Origin: Turicibacter sp. UBA7094
Lineage (GTDB): Bacteria; Bacillota_I; Bacilli_A; MOL361; Turicibacteraceae
DNA length: 9,614 bases
Assembly: GCA_002493395.1 (NCBI GenBank)
Contig: DKYS01000116.1
Coordinates: forward strand, 1 to 9,614
Direction: 5' to 3'
Below the pieces are notes generated by a model. That model was given only the letters and a program-made list of their open reading frames with translations. It did not search any database and had not been told where the DNA came from. The translations under genes and the position numbers were made by a program. Below, in pieces: positions 1-5,843 of this stretch (within the stretch, counting starts at the first letter, position 1; every line of letters starts with the position of its first letter).

Positions 1-46
1 TAACTTACTTGTAACTGTTAGTTATCTTCCACGACACCATAACTTT

Positions 47-76
47 ATTATATCGAATGAGGGCGTTTTTTGACAA
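47..76 (-). promoter_or_regulatory. Divergent sigma-A-type promoter reading off the left edge
   Basis: On the minus strand a TTGTCA hexamer (71-76) lies 18 bp upstream of a perfect TATAAT (47-52). Transcription would start near base 40 and run leftwards out of the window, so the gene it serves is not visible. The region also contains a plus-strand TTGACA (70-75) overlapping this -35 box, but that lacks a good -10 partner. Assigned from hexamer match and spacing only. Confidence 0.5.
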
Positions 77-113
77 AAAAACAATCTCATTTTAACAAAT
101 AACTACTGCTCTC

Positions 114-142
114 TTGCAACTTAATCAAGAAGCACCTACAAT
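114..142 (+). promoter_or_regulatory. Sigma-A-type promoter of the methyltransferase gene
   Basis: TTGCAA (114-119) and TACAAT (137-142) are separated by exactly 17 bp, one mismatch each from the sigma-A consensus. The predicted start near 149 gives a leader of about 26 nt before the ATG at 175, which contains the GGGGG ribosome binding site at 162-166. Confidence 0.6.
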
Positions 143-174
143 TAAACCATGATAATACATTGGGGGTCAGAACC

Positions 175-774
175 ATGATTGAAAAAGACTACGAAACTTT
201 ACTTAATATTGAAACTCAAGGAACAGATAAGTATCACACCTCGCATCTTTACCATCGGTATGAACCGACACCATACGAAGTTCTAAATCTTCTCTTTAAG
301 CACTATACTTTAAAACCAACAGACCATGTCGTTGATTATGGATGCGGAAAAGGGCGTCTTAATTTTTACATCCACTATCATTTTCAAGTTCCCGTCACAG
401 GAATAGAAATGAATGAACACTTTTATGAGATTGCCCTTCGTAATAAAGCTAGCTATCTAAAAAAACACCGACGAGGGCAGGATGCGCTTCACTTTTATTG
501 TGGACTAGGCGAAGAGTATCTGGTTCAGCCCAATGACAATAAATTTTACTTCTTTAATCCATTCTCCATCCAAATCTTCAGAAAAATTGTTGAGAATATT
601 TTAGTTTCACTCGAATCTCATTATCGAGACATTGAACTAATTCTTTATTATCCATCGGATGATTACCAATATTTTCTCGATAACCGAACACCTTTTATTC
701 TAAAAAAGGAAATTTCTCTCCCTAACACCCAAAAAGATCATCGGGAACGATTTCTCATTTACGGACTATGCTAA
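175..774 (+). CDS. Class I SAM-dependent methyltransferase, substrate unknown
   Basis: This predicted cytoplasmic protein of 199 residues has a Rossmann-fold methyltransferase core. Motif I, the SAM-binding glycine loop, is VVDYGCGKGR at residues 52-61. GIEMN at 76-80 supplies the acidic residue at the end of strand 2 that normally holds the SAM ribose. FYFFNPFS at 124-131 is the motif IV position and has NPF, loosely like the (D/N/S)PP(F/Y) motif of amino-methylating enzymes. The ATG at 175 is chosen because GGGGG (162-166) lies 8 nt upstream; an upstream in-frame TTG at 160 has no ribosome binding site. The gene has its own promoter and stands alone, with no terminator that I can see after it. 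The residues around NPF do not identify whether a small molecule, protein or nucleic acid is methylated. Methyltransferase fold: confident. Substrate: unknown. Confidence 0.85.
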   Translation: MIEKDYETLLNIETQGTDKYHTSHLYHRYEPTPYEVLNLLFKHYTLKPTDHVVDYGCGKGRLNFYIHYHFQVPVTGIEMNEHFYEIALRNKASYLKKHRRGQDALHFYCGLGEEYLVQPNDNKFYFFNPFSIQIFRKIVENILVSLESHYRDIELILYYPSDDYQYFLDNRTPFILKKEISLPNTQKDHRERFLIYGLC

Positions 775-849
775 TATTTAGGGATGCCCCCCCTCTAAAG
801 AATCGAAGGGGAACGACAAGAAATTTTAGTTGTTAAAAAAGTAAGTATT

Positions 850-878
850 TTGTTTTATTTTGTATTTTAGGATATACT
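850..878 (+). promoter_or_regulatory. Probable promoter of the deacetylase operon
   Basis: TATACT (873-878) is a good -10 box. A weak TTGTTT (850-855) sits 17 bp upstream in a T-rich stretch. The predicted start near 885 leaves a leader of about 50 nt. The rest of the 775-935 gap holds a C-run motif (784-793) and no gene. Confidence 0.4.
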
Positions 879-935
879 ATAAAAAGATGACTCTATTTAA
901 AAATAGGGATAAAATTAGAGAAAGGGAGATGACTT

Positions 936-1784
936 ATGGCATACTACAATCGAGACTACTATTCGACGAAAAAGAAAACGTCTCCATTATTTTATGTATC
1001 GCTTACACTGATAAGTGCTTTAATCATTGTGGGAGGATTCTTTTTCAATGTATCAAGGCAAGAAAAAAATTTAACCTATGAAAAACCAGAACTTGAACAA
1101 TTGGCTTTTGATTCTTCTACCCCTCTAAAACGTTGGCGCAACCAAGAGGTAAAATTTATCTACCTAACTTTTGACGATGGACCTTCTGCCAACGCCTCTA
1201 AAGTCATGGATATTTTAGATCAACATCAAGTCAAAGGAACATTCTTCGTTCTTGGAACTTCACTTACAAATAATAATCAAGCACAAGCCTTATTACAACG
1301 AATGAAAGATGATGGGCACTACATCGGAATGCACACACTCTCACACAATTACAACCATTTATACGGTGACAATGGTCCTGCAAATTTCGTTGCTGAATTA
1401 AAAGAAGAACAGGCCTTAATCGAGGACATGACTGGTGGATTTAAAAGTGAACTTTGCCGTGCCCCTTATGGAACCGGCGGGGGAACATTCACACCAGAAC
1501 ATATCCAAGCTTTAAGTGAAGCCGGATTTAAATGTTGGGATTGGGACGTTGATTCTTTAGACTGGAAGTATAGCGATGCTGATCAAATCTTAGCCAAAAT
1601 CGAATCCGATATGACGCTAAAATCTAATGCGACTAACTTAGTTGTTTTATTCCATGAAAAAAATTCAACACTCGAGGCTTTACCACGTGTCATCGAATAC
1701 TATAAAAACTTAGGGTACGAATTTTTACCTTACAATCCAGAACGACACTTTAGTCGAAACTTCTTTAATAGTGAAGACATTTAG
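936..1784 (+). CDS. Membrane-anchored polysaccharide deacetylase (NodB/CE4 family)
   Basis: The 282-residue protein has a short cationic N-terminus, one membrane segment at about residues 18-38, a linker, and then a NodB-homology domain expected outside the cell. The family's catalytic motifs are present: TFDDGP at 78-83 (catalytic base and metal Asp), HTLSH at 133-137 (metal histidines), RAPYG at 175-179, DWDVDSLDW at 202-210, and LFH at 238-240 with the last catalytic histidine. All metal and catalytic positions look intact, so it should be active. CE4 enzymes of this layout usually deacetylate peptidoglycan N-acetylglucosamine, which gives lysozyme resistance, but some act on other acetylated polysaccharides, so no pgdA symbol is given. 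GGGAG (924-928) lies 7 nt before the ATG. The next gene starts 11 nt after the stop, and its ribosome binding site overlaps this stop, so the two are co-transcribed. Confidence 0.88.
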   Translation: MAYYNRDYYSTKKKTSPLFYVSLTLISALIIVGGFFFNVSRQEKNLTYEKPELEQLAFDSSTPLKRWRNQEVKFIYLTFDDGPSANASKVMDILDQHQVKGTFFVLGTSLTNNNQAQALLQRMKDDGHYIGMHTLSHNYNHLYGDNGPANFVAELKEEQALIEDMTGGFKSELCRAPYGTGGGTFTPEHIQALSEAGFKCWDWDVDSLDWKYSDADQILAKIESDMTLKSNATNLVVLFHEKNSTLEALPRVIEYYKNLGYEFLPYNPERHFSRNFFNSEDI

Positions 1785-1795
1785 GAGGACCTTTC

Positions 1796-2437
1796 ATGAA
1801 AAAAATAATACCTATTATTTTGGCCATCATTGTGACAGGAATTGGTCTCACAGTCGCCTTTTCCTATCATCCCCCAAAAACAAAAACCTATCTGGAATTA
1901 ACGGATATTGATAAAAAGATTGAAGACAATACAGAGATTGATCATTTATCGCTCAAAAAGAATATTAATCAATTATATCAAGCCATTCAATCCTTAACAA
2001 CAATAGGAGAAACTTATACAGAAGGCACAGAAACAGATAAAGCCTTCGAAGACTTCAATCAAGCCTATGAATTATCAAAACAACTTGAAAAACAATTAGG
2101 CGAATTTATTAAAACAGATGTAACATCGGACCTTGAAAAAACAACTGAGAAATTAACAGAGGAACAAAAACAAATAGCGATGGAGGCTATTGACTTAGAA
2201 AATAAACGTCTTGAAGAGTTAAAAAGTATTCATCAAAATCTTCAAACACTAACAAAGAACCTGTCTAATATAGAAGATACCTTCTATAACGCTAAACCAA
2301 GTGATGCAATCCAATATTTTAATAGTGTTAATAATGAATTTAAAAACTTTAAGGATAGTTACGGAGCATACGTAGAAATTACCACTCAATATTTTCAAGT
2401 AAAAGAAAAACTATACCAAAGCTTAAAAACGGCATAA
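1796..2437 (+). CDS. Membrane-anchored coiled-coil-rich protein, unknown function
   Basis: I do not recognise this 213-residue protein. It begins MKK and has one hydrophobic segment at about 4-23, which could be a signal anchor or a cleaved signal peptide; there is no lipobox cysteine. The remainder is highly charged, rich in Lys, Glu, Gln and Leu, and almost free of Pro and Gly after about residue 110. It looks helical with coiled-coil potential, mainly about 50-105 and 112-162. It contains no cysteine and no recognisable catalytic motif. AGGAGG (1783-1788) lies 7 nt before the ATG and overlaps the stop of the deacetylase gene, so translation of the two is probably coupled. A cell-envelope role alongside the deacetylase, such as a partner or spacer in the wall zone, is inference from operon context only. 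Confidence 0.7.
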   Translation: MKKIIPIILAIIVTGIGLTVAFSYHPPKTKTYLELTDIDKKIEDNTEIDHLSLKKNINQLYQAIQSLTTIGETYTEGTETDKAFEDFNQAYELSKQLEKQLGEFIKTDVTSDLEKTTEKLTEEQKQIAMEAIDLENKRLEELKSIHQNLQTLTKNLSNIEDTFYNAKPSDAIQYFNSVNNEFKNFKDSYGAYVEITTQYFQVKEKLYQSLKTA

Positions 2438-2467
2438 AAAAATCTCACCTAATCGTGAGATTTTTTT
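2436..2467 (+). terminator. Strong symmetrical terminator after the deacetylase operon
   Basis: Seven A, then ATCTCAC style arm (2442-2448), a 6-nt loop and GTGAGAT (2455-2461), then a run of T to 2467. The stem is about 13 bp including the A/T flanks and starts inside the TAA stop of the preceding gene. Because both flanks are A or T runs it should also stop minus-strand transcription that escapes the glgP terminator. Confidence 0.9.
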
Positions 2468-2473
2468 ACATTT

Positions 2474-2593
2474 AAATTTTAATTCTTCTAAGTGCCTAAT
2501 TTGAGCTATATATTCTTGAGTCATATCGCATCGTAATAAATTAATCCAATCCGCAACTTTACAAACTTTCCTAAACCGTACATAAACAAAATT
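2474..2593 (-). pseudogene. Relic of a second glycogen phosphorylase 3' end
   Basis: Bases 2474-2524 match the last 17 codons of the intact glgP (2859-2909) at 43 of 51 positions. The relic reads MTQEYIAQIRHLEELKF where GlgP ends TIQEYADQIWHLEKLKF. Seven of the eight differences change the amino acid, which fits loss of selection. The stop is also lost: the intact gene reads TTTTAA and the relic TTTAAATG, one T short, so the frame runs on into the terminator at 2436-2467. Further upstream on the minus strand, weaker similarity suggests the relic may reach about 2593: INLLR against INIAR, and NFVYVRF against YFVLKDF, with about 20 codons deleted between these points. A 65-codon frame spans the region (GTG at 2620) but I do not think it is a working gene. 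The 51-bp core is secure; the extension is tentative. Confidence 0.72.
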
Positions 2594-2796
2594 AGGATTT
2601 AGAGAGTTAATTCCCTCCACTACTTTATTCGAATGAGATATAACTATAAAAGAAGTCCAGACTGCATCTCAAACAACTCCCTGACGAAAGAACTTATAGT
2701 GACGTCCCGCACAGAATGGAAATACTTTAGAAGTAAATGCCCCCCACTTAAATTTTACGGTGGCAAACCTCCTTTTAATACTTATTATTATAAAAT
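2594..2796. other. Unassigned gap between glgP relic and glgP terminator
   Basis: About 200 bp with no convincing gene on either strand. It holds one copy of the ATGCCCCC-type motif (2737-2745). Around it, on the minus strand, TGCCAC and GTGGGGGGCA flank an AT-rich core (2739-2764) and could pair imperfectly. A plus-strand open frame from 2633 runs on antisense into the glgP 3' end and has no ribosome binding site, so I treat it as chance. The stretch could be debris of a mobile element or part of the duplication that left the relic; neither is shown. Confidence 0.4.
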
Positions 2797-2833
2797 AAGA
2801 AGTGCACTCCAAAAATTTAGGAATGCACTTCTT
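2797..2833 (-). terminator. Rho-independent terminator of glgP
   Basis: On the minus strand AAGAAGTGCA pairs with TGCACTTCTT (10 bp). The stem extends inwards by TTCC/GGAG, including one T-G pair, around a 9-nt AT loop. It is followed by a T-rich tract. The stem starts 22 nt after the glgP stop. On the plus strand the inner extension has a C-A mismatch and a shorter T tract, so minus is the favoured direction, although some two-way activity is likely. Confidence 0.88.
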
Positions 2834-2855
2834 TTGTTGGTATTAAGACATTTTA

Positions 2856-5285
2856 TTAAAATTTTAATTTTTCTAAATGCCAAATTTGATCTGCATATTC
2901 TTGAATCGTACGGTCTGATGAGAATTTACCAGAACGTGCAATATTAATCATTGACATTTCAGTCCATTTCTTGCGATTTTTATAAGCTTGGTTAGCAGCC
3001 TCTTGAGCACGCACATAAGCATCAAAGTCTTTTAAGACAAAATACTCATCTCCATTATGTGTCACTGCATTAAAGATATCGCGGAATTCTTCTTTATCTG
3101 GTGTTAAGAATCCATTAACTAATTGATCTAATACACGACGAATACGAGCATCCGTATGGTAAAGATCCCATGGGTTATATCCACCATTTTGTTGGTAATC
3201 GTTAACTTCATCCGCATTTAATCCGAAAATGAAACTATTTTCATCACCAACTAACTCGTGAATCTCAACATTCGCTCCATCTAATGTTCCAATTGTCATA
3301 GCTCCGTTCATCATAAACTTCATGTTTCCTGTTCCTGACGCCTCTTTTGACGCCGTAGAAATTTGTTCCGATAAATCAGCAGCTGGCATAATTAACTCAG
3401 CATACGTTACATTGTAATTTTCTACGAAAACAACTTTTAATAAGTTAGATGTTTCTGGATCATTATTCACTTTTTGAGCAATTGAGTTAATTAATTTAAT
3501 AACTTTTTTAGCGAAATAATAACCTGATGCTGCTTTTGCTCCAAAGATGAATGATTGAGGGTGGAAATTCGCTCTGAATTGTTCATCTTCTTTTAAGCGG
3601 TTGTATAAATACATAATATGCATCGCGTTTAATAATTGGCGTTTATACGCATGAAGACGTTTAACTTGAATATCAAAGATAGAATTAGGATCTAATTTAA
3701 CCCCTTGTTCACGCTCAATACGATTAGCTAATGCCTGTTTACGAGCATATTTCATGTTCATAATTTCTTTTTGAACTTTCTTATCATGAAGTTTTTCTTC
3801 TAATTTTGCTAATTCAAATGTATCTGTATGATACCCTGTTCCGATTTCTTCATCTAATAATTTTGTTAATTCTGGATTACAGTGTAATAACCAACGACGA
3901 TGAGTAATTCCATTTGTTTTATTATTAAAACGATCTGGATACATTTGATAGAAATCTTTCATTTCAATATGAGTTAAAATATCAGTATGTAACTGAGCAA
4001 CTCCATTAATACTAAATGATCCTACAATTGCTAAGTGAGCCATTCGAACTTGGTTATATCCAATAATTGCTAACTCCGCTACTTTTTCCGGTTGATTTGG
4101 ATATAATTCTAATAATTTTAAGCAATAGCGGCGATTAATTTCCTCCGTAATCATATAGATACGTGGTAATAGTGGTTGGAATAAGTTAACTGGCCACTTT
4201 TCTAACGCCTCTGCTAAAATAGTATGGTTTGTATAGGCACATGACTGTTGCGTAATTTCCCATGCTTGATCCCAACCATATCCTTCCTCATCAATTAAAA
4301 TACGCATTAATTCCGGAACAATTAAAGCAGGGTGTGTATCATTGATATGTAAAACATTTTTTTCATGGAAGTTATCTAATGTTCCATAAACTTCTTTATG
4401 TTGGCGAACTGCCCATCTTACACCTGCTGCAACAAAGAAGTATTGTTGTTTTAAACGTAAAATTTTACCTTCTGTCGTTGAATCATCTGGATATAAGAAT
4501 TCTGAAATATTACGAACATCTTTCTCATACTCAACAGCTGAGATATGGTCCGGATAATTATTTTCTGTTGGTTCTGATGACCATAAACGTAACGTATTAA
4601 CCGTCTTATTGTTATTAGAAACATCCCCAACAACAGGCACATCATAAGGCACTGCTCGGACATATTCAGCTGGTACATGTTTATAAATTTCTTTTCCATC
4701 AACATGTTCTATCTTAACGTGACCATAGAAAGGAATTTCAACTGATTCATTTGATTTACGAACTTCCCATACATATCCACGTTGTAACCATTTATCTGGA
4801 ATCTCTACTTGATATCCATCAATAATTTTTTGTTCAAAGAATCCGTAACGGTAACGTAATCCATTACCATGTCCCGGTAATCCTAATGACGCGATTGAAT
4901 CCATAAAACAAGCTGCTAGGCGTCCTAATCCCCCGTTACCAAGACCTGCATCAGCCTCGATACGCTCTAACTCATTTAAATCAATGTCTAGTTCGTTCAT
5001 TCCTGCTTCAATCACTGAACGAATTCCTAGGTTCATAATATTATTCGTTAATAAGCGTCCCATCAAAAATTCCATTGAGAAGTAATAGACTTGTTTATGT
5101 TTCCCCTCAACGATTGCCTCATTCGTCTCAATCCAGTTTGATGAGATATATTCACGAACAAGTGTCCCTAGCGTGAAATACCTTTGATGCGGTGTACTTT
5201 CCTCGAACTTAACCCCGTAAATTTGTTCCACTCGCGTTTGAAACGTATCTTTAAATACGTCTTTATTCGCAAATACATTAGCCAT
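2856..5285 (-). CDS. glgP: Glycogen/maltodextrin phosphorylase
   Basis: This 809-residue cytoplasmic GT35 enzyme cleaves terminal alpha-1,4-linked glucose from glycogen or maltodextrin with phosphate, releasing glucose-1-phosphate. The length is normal for the family. Landmarks are GLGNGGLGRLAACFMDSIA at about 114-132, NDTHPAL at 315-321, KRLHAYKRQLLN at 542-553, and the pyridoxal-phosphate site EASGTGNMK at 648-656, whose final lysine carries the cofactor. The end, HLEKLKF, is complete. An earlier in-frame ATG (5342) would add 19 residues, but it lies about 5 nt from the predicted transcription start and has no ribosome binding site. The ATG at 5285 has AAGGGAG (5296-5302) 10 nt upstream and gives MANVFANKD. 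Unlike the usual glgBCDAP operon, glgP here has its own promoter and terminator and is separated from the biosynthetic genes by a terminator and about 500 bp, so it is probably controlled separately. A relic of its 3' end lies downstream. Confidence 0.96.
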   Translation of the reverse strand: MANVFANKDVFKDTFQTRVEQIYGVKFEESTPHQRYFTLGTLVREYISSNWIETNEAIVEGKHKQVYYFSMEFLMGRLLTNNIMNLGIRSVIEAGMNELDIDLNELERIEADAGLGNGGLGRLAACFMDSIASLGLPGHGNGLRYRYGFFEQKIIDGYQVEIPDKWLQRGYVWEVRKSNESVEIPFYGHVKIEHVDGKEIYKHVPAEYVRAVPYDVPVVGDVSNNNKTVNTLRLWSSEPTENNYPDHISAVEYEKDVRNISEFLYPDDSTTEGKILRLKQQYFFVAAGVRWAVRQHKEVYGTLDNFHEKNVLHINDTHPALIVPELMRILIDEEGYGWDQAWEITQQSCAYTNHTILAEALEKWPVNLFQPLLPRIYMITEEINRRYCLKLLELYPNQPEKVAELAIIGYNQVRMAHLAIVGSFSINGVAQLHTDILTHIEMKDFYQMYPDRFNNKTNGITHRRWLLHCNPELTKLLDEEIGTGYHTDTFELAKLEEKLHDKKVQKEIMNMKYARKQALANRIEREQGVKLDPNSIFDIQVKRLHAYKRQLLNAMHIMYLYNRLKEDEQFRANFHPQSFIFGAKAASGYYFAKKVIKLINSIAQKVNNDPETSNLLKVVFVENYNVTYAELIMPAADLSEQISTASKEASGTGNMKFMMNGAMTIGTLDGANVEIHELVGDENSFIFGLNADEVNDYQQNGGYNPWDLYHTDARIRRVLDQLVNGFLTPDKEEFRDIFNAVTHNGDEYFVLKDFDAYVRAQEAANQAYKNRKKWTEMSMINIARSGKFSSDRTIQEYADQIWHLEKLKF

Positions 5286-5353
5286 GAGAATAAATCTCCC
5301 TTCCGTGTATGCAACACCCCTCAGTGTTACATATCTTTCCATTTCATAATCTT

Positions 5354-5362
5354 ATTATATCA
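5354..5362 (-). promoter_or_regulatory. Extended -10 promoter of glgP
   Basis: The minus strand reads TGATATAAT: a perfect TATAAT (5354-5359) preceded by the TGn extended -10 element (5360-5362). No good -35 box is visible; the hexamer at 16-17 bp spacing is about TTTCAT. This fits an extended -10 promoter or one that needs an activator. Transcription should start near 5347, giving a leader of about 62 nt before the ATG at 5285. The leader contains a small AACAC/GTGTT hairpin. Confidence 0.65.
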
Positions 5363-5399
5363 GATAATTTAAAAGATGAAAGCTCTGTTTCCAATGTAA

Positions 5400-5427
5400 C
5401 GCGTTCCTTTTACAGTTAAAAAACGCG
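5400..5427. repeat. Inverted repeat upstream of the glgP promoter
   Basis: The plus strand has CGCGTT (5400-5405), a 2-nt CC bulge, TTTTA (5408-5412), a 4-nt CAGT loop, TAAAA (5417-5421) and AACGCG (5422-5427). That is 11 base pairs with one bulge. It lies about 40 bp upstream of the glgP -10 box. It has only a poor T tract on the plus side and none on the minus side, so it is a weak terminator candidate and could equally be a protein-binding operator. Confidence 0.5.
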
Positions 5428-5748
5428 CTTTTATTACAATATTCTTCCTATTCATTAAAGCAGAACTAAAAAATTACAAGGACATCCCAATCTTTCAATA
5501 AATCTATTTTCTCTAAAAAACACAACACTAAATCATTTTATCTTATCGGATTTATCCCCGTCATCTATTTCTCTTTAGATAACGAATGGCACTTTACTTA
5601 TCTATTATTCCCTATAAAAAAGACCCTCCTTACCGACAGCTCAAGAATGCCCCCAAATATAACTATAACTTTAAAAACGTACAATTATTTACCCCTATTG
5701 GTTATCCTAAAGTGTCTACCTTGATAACCTAGATCTTTGTCAGACAAC
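5428..5748. other. Gene-free spacer between glgP and glgC-glgDA units
   Basis: No convincing gene. The plus strand holds an 84-codon stop-free frame (5470-5721) without a start codon at its beginning or any ribosome binding site. It contains a hydrophobic stretch (FYLIGFIPVIYFSL) and could be a protein relic or chance in AT-rich DNA. An ATGCCCCC motif occurs at 5647-5654. A 7-bp inverted repeat, GGTTATC (5700-5706) and GATAACC (5723-5729), encloses AGTGTCTACC. I see no RNA gene or known riboswitch. Confidence 0.4.
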
Positions 5749-5785
5749 AAAAAAAGATGATCCCTGTTACCATACAGAAATCACC
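5749..5785 (-). terminator. Rho-independent terminator of the glgC-glgDA operon
   Basis: On the minus strand a 12-bp stem (plus-strand 5756-5785), GGTGATTTCTGT against ACAGGGATCATC with three G-T wobbles, closes a 6-nt loop and is followed by seven T (5749-5755). It begins 58 nt after the stop of the fusion gene and separates the synthetic operon from glgP. Confidence 0.85.
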
Positions 5786-5843
5786 CTTTAAATAAAGTCT
5801 AATCCATTTTTATATACTTGGCGTAAAGATGAGGTGCTATACC

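Noticed and set aside
160..174. TTG start giving the methyltransferase five extra residues
   Set aside because: No ribosome binding site precedes it, while GGGGG lies at the right distance for the ATG at 175.
784..830. Terminator after the methyltransferase gene
   Set aside because: The C-run and a downstream AGGGG could pair for about 5 bp, but there is a mismatch and no T tract follows.
860..1081. Plus-strand 73-codon frame overlapping the deacetylase start
   Set aside because: It is a shadow in another frame of the well-supported deacetylase gene.
2633..2947. Plus-strand 104-codon open frame
   Set aside because: It overlaps the glgP terminator and 3' end in antisense, has no ribosome binding site and its protein has no recognisable features.
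4379..4705. Small frames on both strands inside glgP
   Set aside because: They lie wholly within the secure glgP coding region in other frames and have no ribosome binding sites.
5286..5342. Upstream ATG extending GlgP by 19 residues
   Set aside because: It is almost at the predicted transcription start and lacks a ribosome binding site; the extra residues do not resemble a GlgP N-terminus.
5395..5410. Possible CcpA cre site upstream of glgP
   Set aside because: TGTAACGCGTTCC misses the central CG and other conserved positions of the cre consensus.
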